A stretch of 64,000 nt of DNA from Candidatus Freyarchaeota archaeon (GCA_030587365.1 JAUQZE010000024.1:45165-109164); one strand, 5' to 3'. Positions 43,953 to 53,795 are shown, counted from the stretch's first letter. The notes: generated by a model not told the origin, from the letters alone. Made by a program: numbers and translations.

Positions 43953-44741
43953 ATGGATTTATACAGTTTGCTGGTTCTGTTGAGTTCAGTCCTGCCCGCA
44001 GTCTGTATGGTTTACCTCGCTAAGCACTTCGCTAAAAGGAAGCAAGTAGTTACTCTGCTTTTAGTAATTTTCTTCGCCATGTTTGCAGCAACCTATGTCG
44101 TTTACTACTTGATTCTTATCGATGTTCTACAAATCAACATTACCACCTATGTGTTATTTACTGCTTTACTTTACTTCGCAGTCATACTTCTTGTAGGACT
44201 AGTAATGTTGAAAATTAGAGAACTCTACTTACTCCCAGAATTAATCGCCACCATTGCAATAATTCACTACAATGTTTTAGATACAGCCAATATGCTAACA
44301 GGCGACAGTCTTCAACTCTTATCATACTACTTCACTGGACAGTTCATCGGGCAATCTTGGTTTTTAATTCCTGATAGAACTTTTAATCCAGGTTTCCTTC
44401 AGAACTTGCCATACTTTGAAACCATTAAACCATTCCTAAATCCTCTGAGCGTAATAATTCCAGATGTACCAATAGTGGCTATGGGTATTTACATTATGAT
44501 AATTTCAGCTCCGACAATTATTCTGTTCTACTATATAGCTTGGAAAAACAGAAGCGGTAGATCTCTGGGATTTGCTCTCGGACTAACACTATTAGAGGTT
44601 AATATGGCTTATTGGATACCAGTTGAGATACACGCCATAATAACAGTTATCGCAACAATAGTCTTTGCACTAGGAATATTCGGTATCATCGACAGTGTTA
44701 TAAAGAAGGAAGAAACCCAAAAAATTGTGTCCCAAACTTAA
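43953..44741 (+). CDS. polytopic membrane protein linked to roadblock-like gene
   Basis: About 262 residues with seven or so transmembrane helices (starting LYSLLVLLSSVLPAVCMVYL) and a short basic, glutamate-rich tail. A soluble loop in the middle (about 120-175) contains aromatic and proline-rich segments. The layout resembles 7TM sensor modules without an attached kinase domain. It is in an operon with the roadblock-like gene, so it could be a receptor whose output passes to that protein. Confidence 0.68.
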   Translation: MDLYSLLVLLSSVLPAVCMVYLAKHFAKRKQVVTLLLVIFFAMFAATYVVYYLILIDVLQINITTYVLFTALLYFAVILLVGLVMLKIRELYLLPELIATIAIIHYNVLDTANMLTGDSLQLLSYYFTGQFIGQSWFLIPDRTFNPGFLQNLPYFETIKPFLNPLSVIIPDVPIVAMGIYIMIISAPTIILFYYIAWKNRSGRSLGFALGLTLLEVNMAYWIPVEIHAIITVIATIVFALGIFGIIDSVIKKEETQKIVSQT

Positions 44742-44853
44742 AAAACCTAAACCACATCAACTCTTTTTTCATTTTCAAACTCAAGCTTAATCAATAAATA
44801 AAAGTGGAGCCATTCCCCAACGGAATGACTCACTTGCATTGAACCTTTTCGGA

Positions 44854-45723
44854 CTAGATCTTACCACCGCAGTGTGGACAGAATTTGCCTGACATGTTTG
44901 ATGGAATAGCCTGCCCGCAGTTGGGGCATACTTGTCCTTGTCTCATTGGAGTTCCGCATTCAGGGCAAAACTTTGCTAACGGTACCTGTTTACCACACGA
45001 GAGGCATCTTGTTGTCTGTGTTGTTTGGGCTGCAGGTACTTGTACACCGATCTGTACTGGGACGCCTGCGGGGGGTGTTCTTGCGGGGCCTGGGGGTGCT
45101 ATAGGTCCTCTAACCGGAGCTCCGCAGGATTGGCAGGAGGTGTTACCAGGAGGTATTGCGGCTCCGCAGTATGGGCATTTTCCCTCATCCTTTTTTGCTT
45201 TTACCGTCGCTTTGATTGCGGGCAAGAATTTTACGTTCTTTACTTCAAAACGCACGGAGTCGCCGCTTTCCAGAATTACGGTCAAGCCCTTATTGTCGGA
45301 TTGAATGTCTTTAACCGAAGCCAGAGGAATTGCTAGGGAGTCGAGCTTGCCATCCCGACCAATATTCATAAAATCGTTTCCCGTCATAGCACCTAAAATC
45401 ATTCCCGAACCTACCGCAAAGCCGGCACCAGTTATGGCACTTTGAGCGATGCGGCCAGCCCAACCACCTACACTTCTTCCTACGACATGCCCAGCTACAG
45501 CGCCTGCAGCACCAACCGCCGCTGCTGCTAGAGCTCCTTTGAGGAGTGCTTTTCCTGTGCTTCTCTTTTTGTACCAAACGATACGGACATCTGATACCGT
45601 TAGTGTTCCCCAGTCCTTGTCGAATTTTACGTTGTCCAGTGTGGTGCCTATGTGTTCATAGTTTAGCGGAATGAAGTTACCGTTTGGATCAAAGCCTACG
45701 TTAAGAAAAATTGGACGTGACAT
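44854..45723 (-). CDS. PH-like and multi-zinc-ribbon protein with glycine-rich membrane-active segment
   Basis: A 289-residue protein. The N-terminal 60 residues and about 120-175 form two halves of a PH/GRAM-like beta domain (IVWYKKRS, LTVILESGDSVRFEV), split by an Ala/Gly-rich hydrophobic stretch (about 58-115) that may insert in membranes. Then follow zinc ribbons CPYCGA/CQSCGA, a Pro-rich linker, CLSCGK/CPECGT and CPNCGQ/CPHCGG. It resembles archaeal membrane-associated zinc-ribbon proteins of unknown function. Divergent from the next cluster. Confidence 0.75.
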   Translation of the reverse strand: MSRPIFLNVGFDPNGNFIPLNYEHIGTTLDNVKFDKDWGTLTVSDVRIVWYKKRSTGKALLKGALAAAAVGAAGAVAGHVVGRSVGGWAGRIAQSAITGAGFAVGSGMILGAMTGNDFMNIGRDGKLDSLAIPLASVKDIQSDNKGLTVILESGDSVRFEVKNVKFLPAIKATVKAKKDEGKCPYCGAAIPPGNTSCQSCGAPVRGPIAPPGPARTPPAGVPVQIGVQVPAAQTTQTTRCLSCGKQVPLAKFCPECGTPMRQGQVCPNCGQAIPSNMSGKFCPHCGGKI

Positions 45724-45839
45724 AAGAGAATATTTCTAATTAATGGTAATAAACATTACTAATCATGAAAACTTTTAGAAAAATGGTTAATTGATAATGG
45801 CTCTGATTAGACCTATTTGTATTTTAAGTTTTGTTTGGG

Positions 45840-47057
45840 TTACTTTCTTTTTTCGAGGAATTGTTTGAGGTTGAAATCATCTTCGAGTAGTTCGTTTTTG
45901 ACTTCCTCCACGTTTATTCCTTCTGTGATTATTTCGGTCATGGGTTTCACGCTCTTCCGGTCCCCGATCAGGATTGATCCCACAACTTTTCCGTCTTTTA
46001 GAACTATTTTTTTGTAGAGACACTTATCGGCATCCATTTTTCGGATTTGTTCGTATTCCTTTGTTTCGGGGTTGACCAGGCCTATTGAGGCCAGGTCGAT
46101 GCCCGCCACTTTAAGCGTGTTTAAAGCAATTGTTCCGTTATAAACTGTTTCTTTTCCTATTATGTTAGCCGCGGCTATCTGAGCCTGATCCGTGGCAGCC
46201 GGTATTATGCCGTACACTCTTCCCCTGTGCTCGGCTATGTCTCCTGCAGCGTAGATGTCCTCTACGTTTGTTCTGAGATGGTTGTCCACAATGACTCCCT
46301 TATTCACATTTATGCCTGATTCTTTGGGCAACTCTATGTTACTCCGAATACCGGTGGCGCATACAACAAGTTGCGCAGGGATGGTGTCGCCGTCCTTTAC
46401 TTTTACTCCCGAAACCTTGGCGTCTCCTATAATCTCCTCTGTCTGGGCTCCGCACTTGATTTCCACTCCCCTTTTTTCAAATTCACCAATGAGTATATCG
46501 GAACCCTCATTGTCTATTTGTCGGGGAAGAAGCCAGGGAGCAAATTCTAGTACCGTAGTTTTTAAACCAAGCTTTCCCAGAGCCTCGGATGCCTCTAATC
46601 CCAGTAAACCGCCCCCTATCACAACTGCGTTCTTCTTACCCTTAGCATACTCTCTTATGGTCAAAGCATCATCAATACTCCTAAGGGCGAATACTCCCCT
46701 CTTATCAGCCCCCTTCACCGGAGGGATAAATGGGCGAGCCCCATTAGCTAGAAGAAGCTTATCATAAGAAACTTTTTCGCCATTAGCCAGAACAATCTCC
46801 TTATCGGCAGCTCTAATGGATTTTACGGATACACCCAAATGCAGTTTGATCCCTCGATCCTCGTACCATTTAGCTGGATGAAGAGGAATAGCATCAACGG
46901 ATGATTCTCCAGATAAAACCCCATAGAGGGAGGGATGAGGATAATAAGGATACTTATCTACATCAAAAATCTCCATCTCAGTCTTAGGGGCATTCATAAG
47001 AATATATCTAGAAGCAGTGTAACCAGCCAAACTGAAACCGATAATCACAACCTTCAT
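45840..47057 (-). CDS. FAD-dependent pyridine nucleotide-disulfide-type oxidoreductase
   Basis: About 405 residues from the ATG at 47057, preceded by AAGGAGGAG. FAD-binding IIGFSLAGYTA (about 5-15), NAD(P)H-binding VVIGGGLLGLEA (about 145-156) and the second FAD motif DIYAAGDIAE (about 270-279) are present. The size and single FAD/NAD folds fit the NADH oxidase, rubredoxin reductase or nitrite-reductase-FAD subgroup. No redox cysteine pair is seen. A role in O2 or peroxide reduction with a rubredoxin-type carrier is possible. Confidence 0.9.
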   Translation of the reverse strand: MKVVIIGFSLAGYTASRYILMNAPKTEMEIFDVDKYPYYPHPSLYGVLSGESSVDAIPLHPAKWYEDRGIKLHLGVSVKSIRAADKEIVLANGEKVSYDKLLLANGARPFIPPVKGADKRGVFALRSIDDALTIREYAKGKKNAVVIGGGLLGLEASEALGKLGLKTTVLEFAPWLLPRQIDNEGSDILIGEFEKRGVEIKCGAQTEEIIGDAKVSGVKVKDGDTIPAQLVVCATGIRSNIELPKESGINVNKGVIVDNHLRTNVEDIYAAGDIAEHRGRVYGIIPAATDQAQIAAANIIGKETVYNGTIALNTLKVAGIDLASIGLVNPETKEYEQIRKMDADKCLYKKIVLKDGKVVGSILIGDRKSVKPMTEIITEGINVEEVKNELLEDDFNLKQFLEKRK

Positions 47058-47262
47058 AAAAAACTCCTCCTTACCAAGAATCCCGTGATAACTTTCAACG
47101 TTATTGTTAGAAAACCACACGTAAGGTTAAAATATTTTTCTGAAAGATAAAGTAAGACTCCTACCGTAATTGACAAATACGCAAAATCAATAAGCAAAGA
47201 AAACCTATAATACAGACCGGAGCAAAGAGTTGAGTCGAATTCTTTTCTTAGGAGAAATTTAG

Positions 47263-48102
47263 ATGAGGATTGGAGTCTTTTGGCATGATATCTTCGCTAA
47301 GAGTTCTTGGCCCGTGATTGGGAACAAGTTTGAAAGTTTTCCAAGGGTAATGGAGTGGGCTCTAAAACTTGAGGGAGTTAAGCTTTTTACTCCCGGTAAG
47401 GTTTCTTGGGAGGTTTTAAGTAAGGTACATGATAAATCGGTCTTGGAGGACTTGAAACACGCCTGGTACTGTGAGGGAGCACTCTACTCAGTCGGCGGGT
47501 GCATAGATGCTGCGACCAAAATTTGGAAGGACGAGTTGGACAACGCACTGGTTTTCGATGTGGCTGCGGGCCACCACGCCGGGCCTTCACATGTCTGGGG
47601 CGGTACCTACGTTTCCTGTAATGGTCCCACCGTAGTTTCCTTGCGTGAGAGATTTGGAAGGGGACGATACGCTATACTGGACACCGACAGCCATCATGGT
47701 GATGGAGATAGGGCAGTATTTTTGGGTGATAGGGATGTTTTGCACGTTTGCTTCTGCAGCAAGAATATGGTGGAGGACGCAGGAACCAAGATATGCGTTG
47801 ACTCGGGCTACGATACGAGTAACCAGGAGTATCTCGGCAAAGTTGAGCGAGAATTCATTCCCAGAGTAAGAGACTTCAAGCCCAACATAATTTTTCACCT
47901 TTTGGGACACGACACCGCTCAGGGAGACTACGGTGACAGGGGATTAACCGAACCCTTCTATCTAGAACTGGTTGAAATAATAAAGAGCTGCGCCGAAGAA
48001 AACTGCGGTGGAAAGTACATGATTGTAACGCATGGTGGTTCCCGGAAGGACTTGGCGGAGTACATCTTTCCAAAAGTTGTGGAAATTCTCGCCCGCCCGT
48101 AG
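47263..48102 (+). CDS. histone-deacetylase-fold hydrolase
   Basis: A 279-residue member of the arginase/deacetylase superfamily. GHHAGPSHVWGGTYVSCNG (about 103-121) holds the catalytic histidines and LDTDSHHGDGD (about 140-150) the zinc ligands, with the third ligand in LLGHDTAQGDYGD (about 213-225). It is slightly shorter than typical HDAC/AcuC proteins (about 340). Substrate may be an acetylated lysine, polyamine or small molecule. Monocistronic. Confidence 0.88.
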   Translation: MRIGVFWHDIFAKSSWPVIGNKFESFPRVMEWALKLEGVKLFTPGKVSWEVLSKVHDKSVLEDLKHAWYCEGALYSVGGCIDAATKIWKDELDNALVFDVAAGHHAGPSHVWGGTYVSCNGPTVVSLRERFGRGRYAILDTDSHHGDGDRAVFLGDRDVLHVCFCSKNMVEDAGTKICVDSGYDTSNQEYLGKVEREFIPRVRDFKPNIIFHLLGHDTAQGDYGDRGLTEPFYLELVEIIKSCAEENCGGKYMIVTHGGSRKDLAEYIFPKVVEILARP

Positions 48103-48282
48103 TAGGGTCAAACACAATAAGCTTGTGAGTCAACCCTTAACAAAACGGTAACGTAATGTTTTTATAGCAAAAATCAGTAAAAAATATTAACAAACCGTTT
48201 TAATTTCAAACATCAATACAAACAATGCGAATATCTTATTTTGAATTAAGGTCAAACGACCAACAATGTGAGGTGGAGCATA

Positions 48283-48969
48283 TTGGTGAATGTAACCGAA
48301 ATTAGCGTAATACCCGACGTTAACACAAGCTTGATGGTTTCAAAGACAACCACTGAGGCGGTCGCCAGCATGTTCGGACCGGTATTCACCAAAAACGCCG
48401 TAAAATACACCTTGGAGTTTGAAGCCCAAAAACTGGGCGAGAACCCCCCAAAAGGCATCGAAACACTAGACGGAGCGGTAGAGTACATCCAGAAAAACAT
48501 TAACCGCTACCCCGACGGAGTGTGCAGCATAGTGTACGGAATGGCGAAGACGGAGCGGGTGCTTGAGGGTTACTCAGCTTCGGGATCAAAAAGAATGGCT
48601 TTCAACGCCGTTAAAAAAGTCATGGAAGACAGCGGAATGCTAAGCAGCCTCCAAGGATCAGCAGACCAAATCTTTGACGCTATAGCGAAATTCCACGAGT
48701 TGAACAGCTTCTTGAAAGTCATTCCCCCAAACCGCTTCGAGAGACAGGACAACGGAGCCAAAATGATTGTGAAAAATTGCACCTGCAAGGACGCCTGCAG
48801 GAAACTGGCTGGAGAAGATTTCTCACGCATAATCGGAGGCAAGGAGTGCATCATCCTAATCAACCACTGCGCAGCCGCTGAGATAATCACCGGGAAACGC
48901 TGCGACTACAAGCTTGAAAAATTCGACCAACCTGCGTGCGAAGGGAAAATTTACGCGAAAGAAGAGTAG
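48283..48969 (+). CDS. V4R-like cysteine-rich protein
   Basis: About 228 residues, starting at TTG 48283 or GTG 48286 after GAGGTGG. The C-terminal third has a series of cysteines (NCTCKDACRKLAGEDF, GGKECIILINHC, GKRCDYKLEKF, QPACEG) in the arrangement of 4-vinyl-reductase-like (V4R) ligand-binding domains. The N-terminal part is helical. Such domains bind small hydrophobic molecules or metal in regulators; the role here is unknown. A perfect hairpin terminator follows. Confidence 0.55.
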   Translation: MVNVTEISVIPDVNTSLMVSKTTTEAVASMFGPVFTKNAVKYTLEFEAQKLGENPPKGIETLDGAVEYIQKNINRYPDGVCSIVYGMAKTERVLEGYSASGSKRMAFNAVKKVMEDSGMLSSLQGSADQIFDAIAKFHELNSFLKVIPPNRFERQDNGAKMIVKNCTCKDACRKLAGEDFSRIIGGKECIILINHCAAAEIITGKRCDYKLEKFDQPACEGKIYAKEE

Positions 48970-48999
48970 CTTAAGTTAAGAAGGAGAATTCGCAAATAT

Positions 49000-49030
49000 C
49001 CCACGCTGAGGCGTGGGGCTTTCTTTTCTT
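49000..49030 (+). terminator. hairpin terminator after the V4R-like gene
   Basis: CCCACGC (49000-49006), loop TGAG, GCGTGGG (49011-49017), followed by GGCTTTCTTTTCTT. A seven-base perfect stem plus a T-rich tail. Confidence 0.65.
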
Positions 49031-49295
49031 AGGAAAGAATCAATTATGGTTTCTTTTTCAAGTTTGAATGAACTCGTGTTAAGAACTATCCTAAATTATT
49101 ATATAGCCTTGCCAACATTTTATATATAACTTTTATTTATATAATAATGATGTAGAATGTGTTAACTTATCTCCTCTTATGGGGTTTTAAAATCGGGAAA
49201 GCCTTGTGTGCCCTTTTTTTGAAGATAGATCGGGCCATTCTGCATCACTTGTGTAACGTCGAAGTATACATTTAACTAATCAGGGTGGGTACACG

Positions 49296-49835
49296 TTGCC
49301 GGAAAGTATAAACATGGAAAAATTGATGCAAACGGTTGGTGAGCTGGCAGCCTCAAAGGGTCAGGAAGTGATGTTAAACACTTTCAATAATGCGGTAATT
49401 TTCGGTTCTCTTCTGTCAGCCTTGGAAAATATGGGTATACCTACCACGCTAACGTCGCGCCGGACGGCGGGTGTTTTAAAGGGGATACTGAAAGTAGTCG
49501 ATACGGTGCTTTTGGGCAGAAAGCCCGCTTCCACTCTGGAAGAGCTTCCTAAGGACTTTATGGATGCGGTGGTAAATAGCAAATTTGTGGAAAAGGTGGA
49601 AGTGAGTCTGAAGGACAACACTATGACTGGAACTTTGACAAACTGTATGTACCTGGGCTTTGGAAAAATAGCTAGAGACCTACTGGGGTACAAGGGATGC
49701 CCTATTTGTGCTTTAACCGTGGTAGGAGCCGGTACTGTGGAGGCTTTAGAATTCGGACAGGTAACGGATATGAGTATTACCACTGAAGGGAACATTTGTC
49801 ACCTGAAAATGAAAATCGAGCCGAAGGAAAAATAG
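49296..49835 (+). CDS. V4R-like small protein
   Basis: A 179-residue protein starting with TTG, after GGGTGGG. It has a helical N-terminal half and a C-terminal GYKGCPICALTVVGAG...GNICHLKMKIE pattern similar to the metal or ligand-binding half of V4R domains. It resembles the end of the preceding V4R-like protein in layout only. No enzyme motif. T-rich DNA after the stop (49838-49870) probably ends the transcript. Confidence 0.5.
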   Translation: MPESINMEKLMQTVGELAASKGQEVMLNTFNNAVIFGSLLSALENMGIPTTLTSRRTAGVLKGILKVVDTVLLGRKPASTLEELPKDFMDAVVNSKFVEKVEVSLKDNTMTGTLTNCMYLGFGKIARDLLGYKGCPICALTVVGAGTVEALEFGQVTDMSITTEGNICHLKMKIEPKEK

Positions 49836-49978
49836 AAGCTTTTTATTTTTCAACCCCCTATTTTTTTTAACTCATTCCCTAAAAAATCATCAATCAACGT
49901 GTTCTTTAAGAGTAAAATTTATATAAGTGTTTTATAATATAAAATAAAAGACCATTAAAGAACACGGAAAGACCGCGG

Positions 49979-50022
49979 GAGAAGAGTAGACCCCCCTACT
50001 TAAAAAGGGGGAGAGCTTTCTC
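49979..50022 (+). promoter_or_regulatory. structured leader with two exclusive hairpins
   Basis: In the long leader of the next gene, AGTAG (49985-49989) can pair with CTACT (49996-50000), or CCCCC (49991-49995) can pair with GGGGG (50007-50011); both cannot form together. GAGAA (49979-49983) and TTCTC (50018-50022) close the outer stem. A TATA box TTTATAATATAAAA lies at 49931-49944. GGAGGG at 50069-50074 is followed by a 14-codon reading frame. This could be a riboswitch- or attenuator-like switch. Confidence 0.35.
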
Positions 50023-50163
50023 AAAGACAAAAAACTAGGACGTATAAATCAATTAAAATAAATTTTGGAGGGATGAAAAATAACCCTGAAGCAAAGTCGG
50101 AAAGAAACCAAATCTGAAAAGTCCTCTGAGAAGACGAGAAAAGTAGCAATTGATAGGGTTATT

Positions 50164-51450
50164 ATGAATAAACCCGGTTTTGAAACTCTCTTTGAACCGG
50201 TTAAAATCGGAGATGTGGAGATAAGTAATAGAATCGCAATGGCTCCCATGAACCTGCTCTACTCAACACCCGATGGATATGTGAGTGAGCAGAACATAGC
50301 CTGGTATGCGCGGAGAGCTAAGGGTGGTTTTGGTTTAATAATAACTGAGGCTATAGTGATGACGGCGCTGGCAGCCCCTTTCATAGTTTACAGAAACCTG
50401 TACCTGCACAACGACACGTTCACCGCTGGACTGAATAGGATGGTGGAGGCGGTTCACAACTTTGGAGCAAAGATATTCGCACAGCTTAGCATAGGCTTGG
50501 GAAGACAGGGGCGGGCACTCGATGGAACGCCGCCGTACGCTCCTTCACCCATTCCTTACGAAGTGAATGCTGACATGTTGCCCAACACGTTTAAATTAAT
50601 GCTGGGTAATCCGGATTTGCAGCGGTATATGAAGGGGCAGGCTCCTAGAGAGATGACCGTGGAAGAAATACTGAGTGAGGAGGAGAGGTACGCTGAGGCG
50701 TGTGTAAGAGCGGTAACTGCGGGATTCGACGGCGTCGAAATACACGCGCCCCATGGGTATCTTTTACACCAGTTCCTCTCGCCCCGTTCAAACAAGCGAA
50801 CCGACGAGTACGGCGGATCACTAGTGAACCGCATGAGGTTTCTGGTTGAACTCACTGAACGCACCTTAGAGGCTGTGAGGGGCGCCGTTCCGGTGGGTGT
50901 GAGAATGAGTGCCGCTGAGCACCTATCACAGGGACTGACTCTGGACGAAGTGAAAGTGGTGGCCAAAAAACTGGAGGACATGGGGGTAGCGTACTTTAAC
51001 ATATCAGACGGATCCTACGAAGCTCTGAAATACTTTTTCCCAGAGGACATAGAGCATGTCAAAAACCATCTACTAAAGGAGGCTGCGGAGCTTAAAGAAG
51101 TCCTAGACATCCCCATAATAACACCATCCATTCACGATCCAGTTATTGCGGAAAAAGCTATCAGTGAAGGAGCAACAGACATTATTTCACTCGGCAGACA
51201 GTCAATCGCAGACCCGGACTGGCCCAATAAGGTAAAAAATGGAGAAGTTAATAGCATCCGAAGATGCAACCGATGCTTGCAGTGCCTCATGAGGATAATG
51301 GCTGGCTTATACCCAAGATGTGCAATCAATCCCGAGGTCGGCTTTGAACAGTACAACGCGGAACTTTTCCCGAACAAAAGAAAAGGAGAAGTCATGCCCA
51401 CACCATTCGTCAAGTGGGCCCTAGCCCAAATGATGCAATCTTCAAAGTGA
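50164..51450 (+). CDS. Old Yellow family NADH:flavin oxidoreductase
   Basis: A 428-residue TIM-barrel flavoenzyme. LFEPVKIGDVEISNRIAMAP opens the FMN-binding barrel; HAPHGYLLHQFLSPRSNKR (about 195-213) is the family signature, and CNRCLQC plus a later C in LYPRC (about 362-382) give the 4Fe-4S cluster of 2,4-dienoyl-CoA-reductase-type members. The C-terminal FAD/NAD domain of those enzymes is absent, so a separate reductase would be needed. Likely reduces enoyl-type substrates. The start ATG lacks a strong ribosome binding site. Confidence 0.9.
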   Translation: MNKPGFETLFEPVKIGDVEISNRIAMAPMNLLYSTPDGYVSEQNIAWYARRAKGGFGLIITEAIVMTALAAPFIVYRNLYLHNDTFTAGLNRMVEAVHNFGAKIFAQLSIGLGRQGRALDGTPPYAPSPIPYEVNADMLPNTFKLMLGNPDLQRYMKGQAPREMTVEEILSEEERYAEACVRAVTAGFDGVEIHAPHGYLLHQFLSPRSNKRTDEYGGSLVNRMRFLVELTERTLEAVRGAVPVGVRMSAAEHLSQGLTLDEVKVVAKKLEDMGVAYFNISDGSYEALKYFFPEDIEHVKNHLLKEAAELKEVLDIPIITPSIHDPVIAEKAISEGATDIISLGRQSIADPDWPNKVKNGEVNSIRRCNRCLQCLMRIMAGLYPRCAINPEVGFEQYNAELFPNKRKGEVMPTPFVKWALAQMMQSSK

Positions 51451-51652
51451 AGCGAAAAGCGTTCTTAAAACTTTAGCCCTTGGGGCGGCTACTGGCATTG
51501 CGGTAGCCCGCCTCGAATTTTCTACTTCCTTCCCCCATTATTCAAGGGAATTTCGATGCCCCCCTTACCTGCCAGGGGTTTTGGTTTCTGAAACCATTCT
51601 GAGTTGTCAAGGAACAAAAATAAAAACGTGGAAGACGGTACTCTCGGCTGGT

Positions 51653-52432
51653 TTATTTTTTCTTGCCCTTCTTTCCCATTTGGCGTTGGAATAGGGTTAC
51701 CATGTCCTCGGTTCTCACACATATGTCCTGCGCCAGTATGGAGTACTCCATGACGCTGTCCATGTCTATCTCCATGGCTTTGTTCGCAATCTTTTTGGAG
51801 AGACCCACGGCGATCAGCCCGTTGTCCATAATCTCTTTAGCCATCTCCATAGCGGCGTCCATCAGTTGGTCAGCGGGGACAATCTTGTTCACAAGTCCTA
51901 TCCTCTCAGCCTCCTTCGCACTTATGATTTTCCCGGTGAAGATTAGCTCCTTCGCTCTCCCCAGTCCAATTATTCTGGGAAGCCTCTGAGCTCCGCCGAG
52001 GTCCGGAACCAGTCCGAAGCATACTTCTGGGAGGCCCATTCGGGCATCTTCCGCCGCGATTCTTATGTCGCAGCACAGGGTCATCTCTAAGCCCGCGCCG
52101 ATTGCCGCTCCCTGAATGGCGGCTATCACAGGCTTCTCCATGTTCTCAAGCAAGCCGTAGTTCGTCTGGCTCTTCTTCGCTAGGTCCCGGAAGAATTGGG
52201 ATGATACTTTTCCCAAGGCTCCCATGGAGGTGAAGTCTATGCCCGCTGAGAAAACGGGACCCATCCCGGCTAGAATAACCGCCTTTACTTCGTTATCGTC
52301 AGAAACGATGCGCGCCGCCTCGCCGAGGTCTCGAAACATCTCGGCGTTCACAGCGTTCCGCTTATCGGGTCTGTTCAAAATTATTTTACCAACACCATCT
52401 TCCTTCTCGATTCTTATTGTTTCCAGATTCAT
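51653..52432 (-). CDS. enoyl-CoA hydratase/isomerase family protein
   Basis: A 259-residue crotonase. The oxyanion-hole segments GPVFSAGIDFTSM (about 57-69) and IQGAAIGAGLEM (about 105-116) are present, and both catalytic glutamates of hydratases remain (LPEVCFGLVPDLGGAQ and RAKELIFTGK). It hydrates 2-enoyl-CoA to 3-hydroxyacyl-CoA. GGAGG lies six bases before the ATG. A fragment of this gene is duplicated at 54870-54928. Confidence 0.93.
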   Translation of the reverse strand: MNLETIRIEKEDGVGKIILNRPDKRNAVNAEMFRDLGEAARIVSDDNEVKAVILAGMGPVFSAGIDFTSMGALGKVSSQFFRDLAKKSQTNYGLLENMEKPVIAAIQGAAIGAGLEMTLCCDIRIAAEDARMGLPEVCFGLVPDLGGAQRLPRIIGLGRAKELIFTGKIISAKEAERIGLVNKIVPADQLMDAAMEMAKEIMDNGLIAVGLSKKIANKAMEIDMDSVMEYSILAQDICVRTEDMVTLFQRQMGKKGKKK

Positions 52433-52676
52433 TCAATTCCTCCAATGAATTAACACAACACAATAATCAATGATTATGATAAAGGCTAATATAGTTACTC
52501 ATATATTTTACATCAACGGATAATGTATGGTTCCCGATTTTTCAAATTTTTTGTCAAAATTAGATTCTGCAGCCCACTTAGATGGGAAAAGAAGTAATTA
52601 ACTCACCACTAAAGGAATATGTCCTCTTAGCTCATTAATTCTTTTTGAAAAAAAGAGAAGAGAATTGAAGAGTTTA

Positions 52677-53456
52677 CTACGTCTTTCCGGGGGATTGAAT
52701 GTTTCTGGAAGAATAGAAGACTACGGCCCAGAGTATGAAAGTCACAAATATGAGTGCGAAGCCAACGAACATCAGTCCGACGCCAATGAGCGCCCATATG
52801 TCTCCAAACGATACTAGTATGTATGGGAAGAGAAAACAGGCACCTAGGATGCTCAAGAATCCTGCGGCTGTGGCAGCCGAAGGATGCGCAGTCGAATTAC
52901 GTACAGCTATACTGGCAGAACCAAGCACAACGAAAGTTAAAGCTAGTATTATCACACCTATCCAGATAACTAAATGATTCGGAATAGAGAAGAGTAAGGG
53001 CATAGTGGAGAATGTGATGAATGACGCTAGAGTATTTCCCAGGATTATAAGTGTGCCTCCGGCTACGCCTCCAATAATTCCGATAATGAGGCCCACCAAA
53101 CCCATTGCTCCTCCACCCGCTTTGTACACGCCGTAGAATCCCACTCCGGATAGAACGCCGCTTACGATGAAGAGTACCGCTAGTATCAGAGAAATCATAG
53201 AGAACAATGCTACCCTAGAAGTCATCACCAAAAAAGGGTAAATATATACTGGCCATATTCTTTGTAAAAAATTTATCAAGTCTACGTGGAAGGATGCAAA
53301 TTGCAAAGCACCATAAAAAAGTTGGTTCAACCCTTGTAAAACAGTTATGGTATTTGTGAGTAATAGCGGCACTTTACTCCATTCTATCCCTATGCCAGCG
53401 GTTACGGCTCCTATTATCCCACCGGCAGTACCGGTTAGCAGCGCTCCCCTAGCCAT
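52677..53456 (-). CDS. polytopic membrane protein, family M copy 1
   Basis: About 259 residues from the ATG at 53456 (MARGALLTGTAGGIIGAVTA). A glycine-rich N-terminal helix, a variable loop, then three to four more helices with conserved SGVGFYGVYKAGGGAMGLVG and IVFVTFILWAVVFYSSRNIQ-like ends. Paralogues lie at 55056-55780 (broken) and 62970-63671. The family is not recognised; it may form a small channel or scaffold. Confidence 0.7.
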   Translation of the reverse strand: MARGALLTGTAGGIIGAVTAGIGIEWSKVPLLLTNTITVLQGLNQLFYGALQFASFHVDLINFLQRIWPVYIYPFLVMTSRVALFSMISLILAVLFIVSGVLSGVGFYGVYKAGGGAMGLVGLIIGIIGGVAGGTLIILGNTLASFITFSTMPLLFSIPNHLVIWIGVIILALTFVVLGSASIAVRNSTAHPSAATAAGFLSILGACFLFPYILVSFGDIWALIGVGLMFVGFALIFVTFILWAVVFYSSRNIQSPGKT

Positions 53457-53795
53457 TTTCCTATCTCCCTTTTTTCCCAATATTCTACTGGTTGGTTTTC
53501 GTTCATCCTTCTATTTTAGGTTTATGATATGTGCAATATCGCAGGCGCTAACACACCCTCTTTCTAATGTATTTAAGTATGTCAGGTAATATCTTAACAG
53601 TCGGGTGCGCCTTCTATTTTTCCACTTCCACTTGCCTTTATAGACGTAAAAAATTCATTGGTCTCATCTTGATACATCGCTCCCACCCGAGGAATTCCGC
53701 ACTATGCACCCTTAAGTAGTTTTACTTGTTTCTCAAAGATTTCAGAGCATCCAGAATAATCACGCTTGGATTGAATAATTACTTATTTTGTTGGT

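Noticed and set aside
48990..49030. Hairpin CCCACGC/GCGTGGG considered as the end of an IS605-type element
   Set aside because: No tnpA or tnpB remnant lies nearby and the T-rich tail is what a terminator would show.
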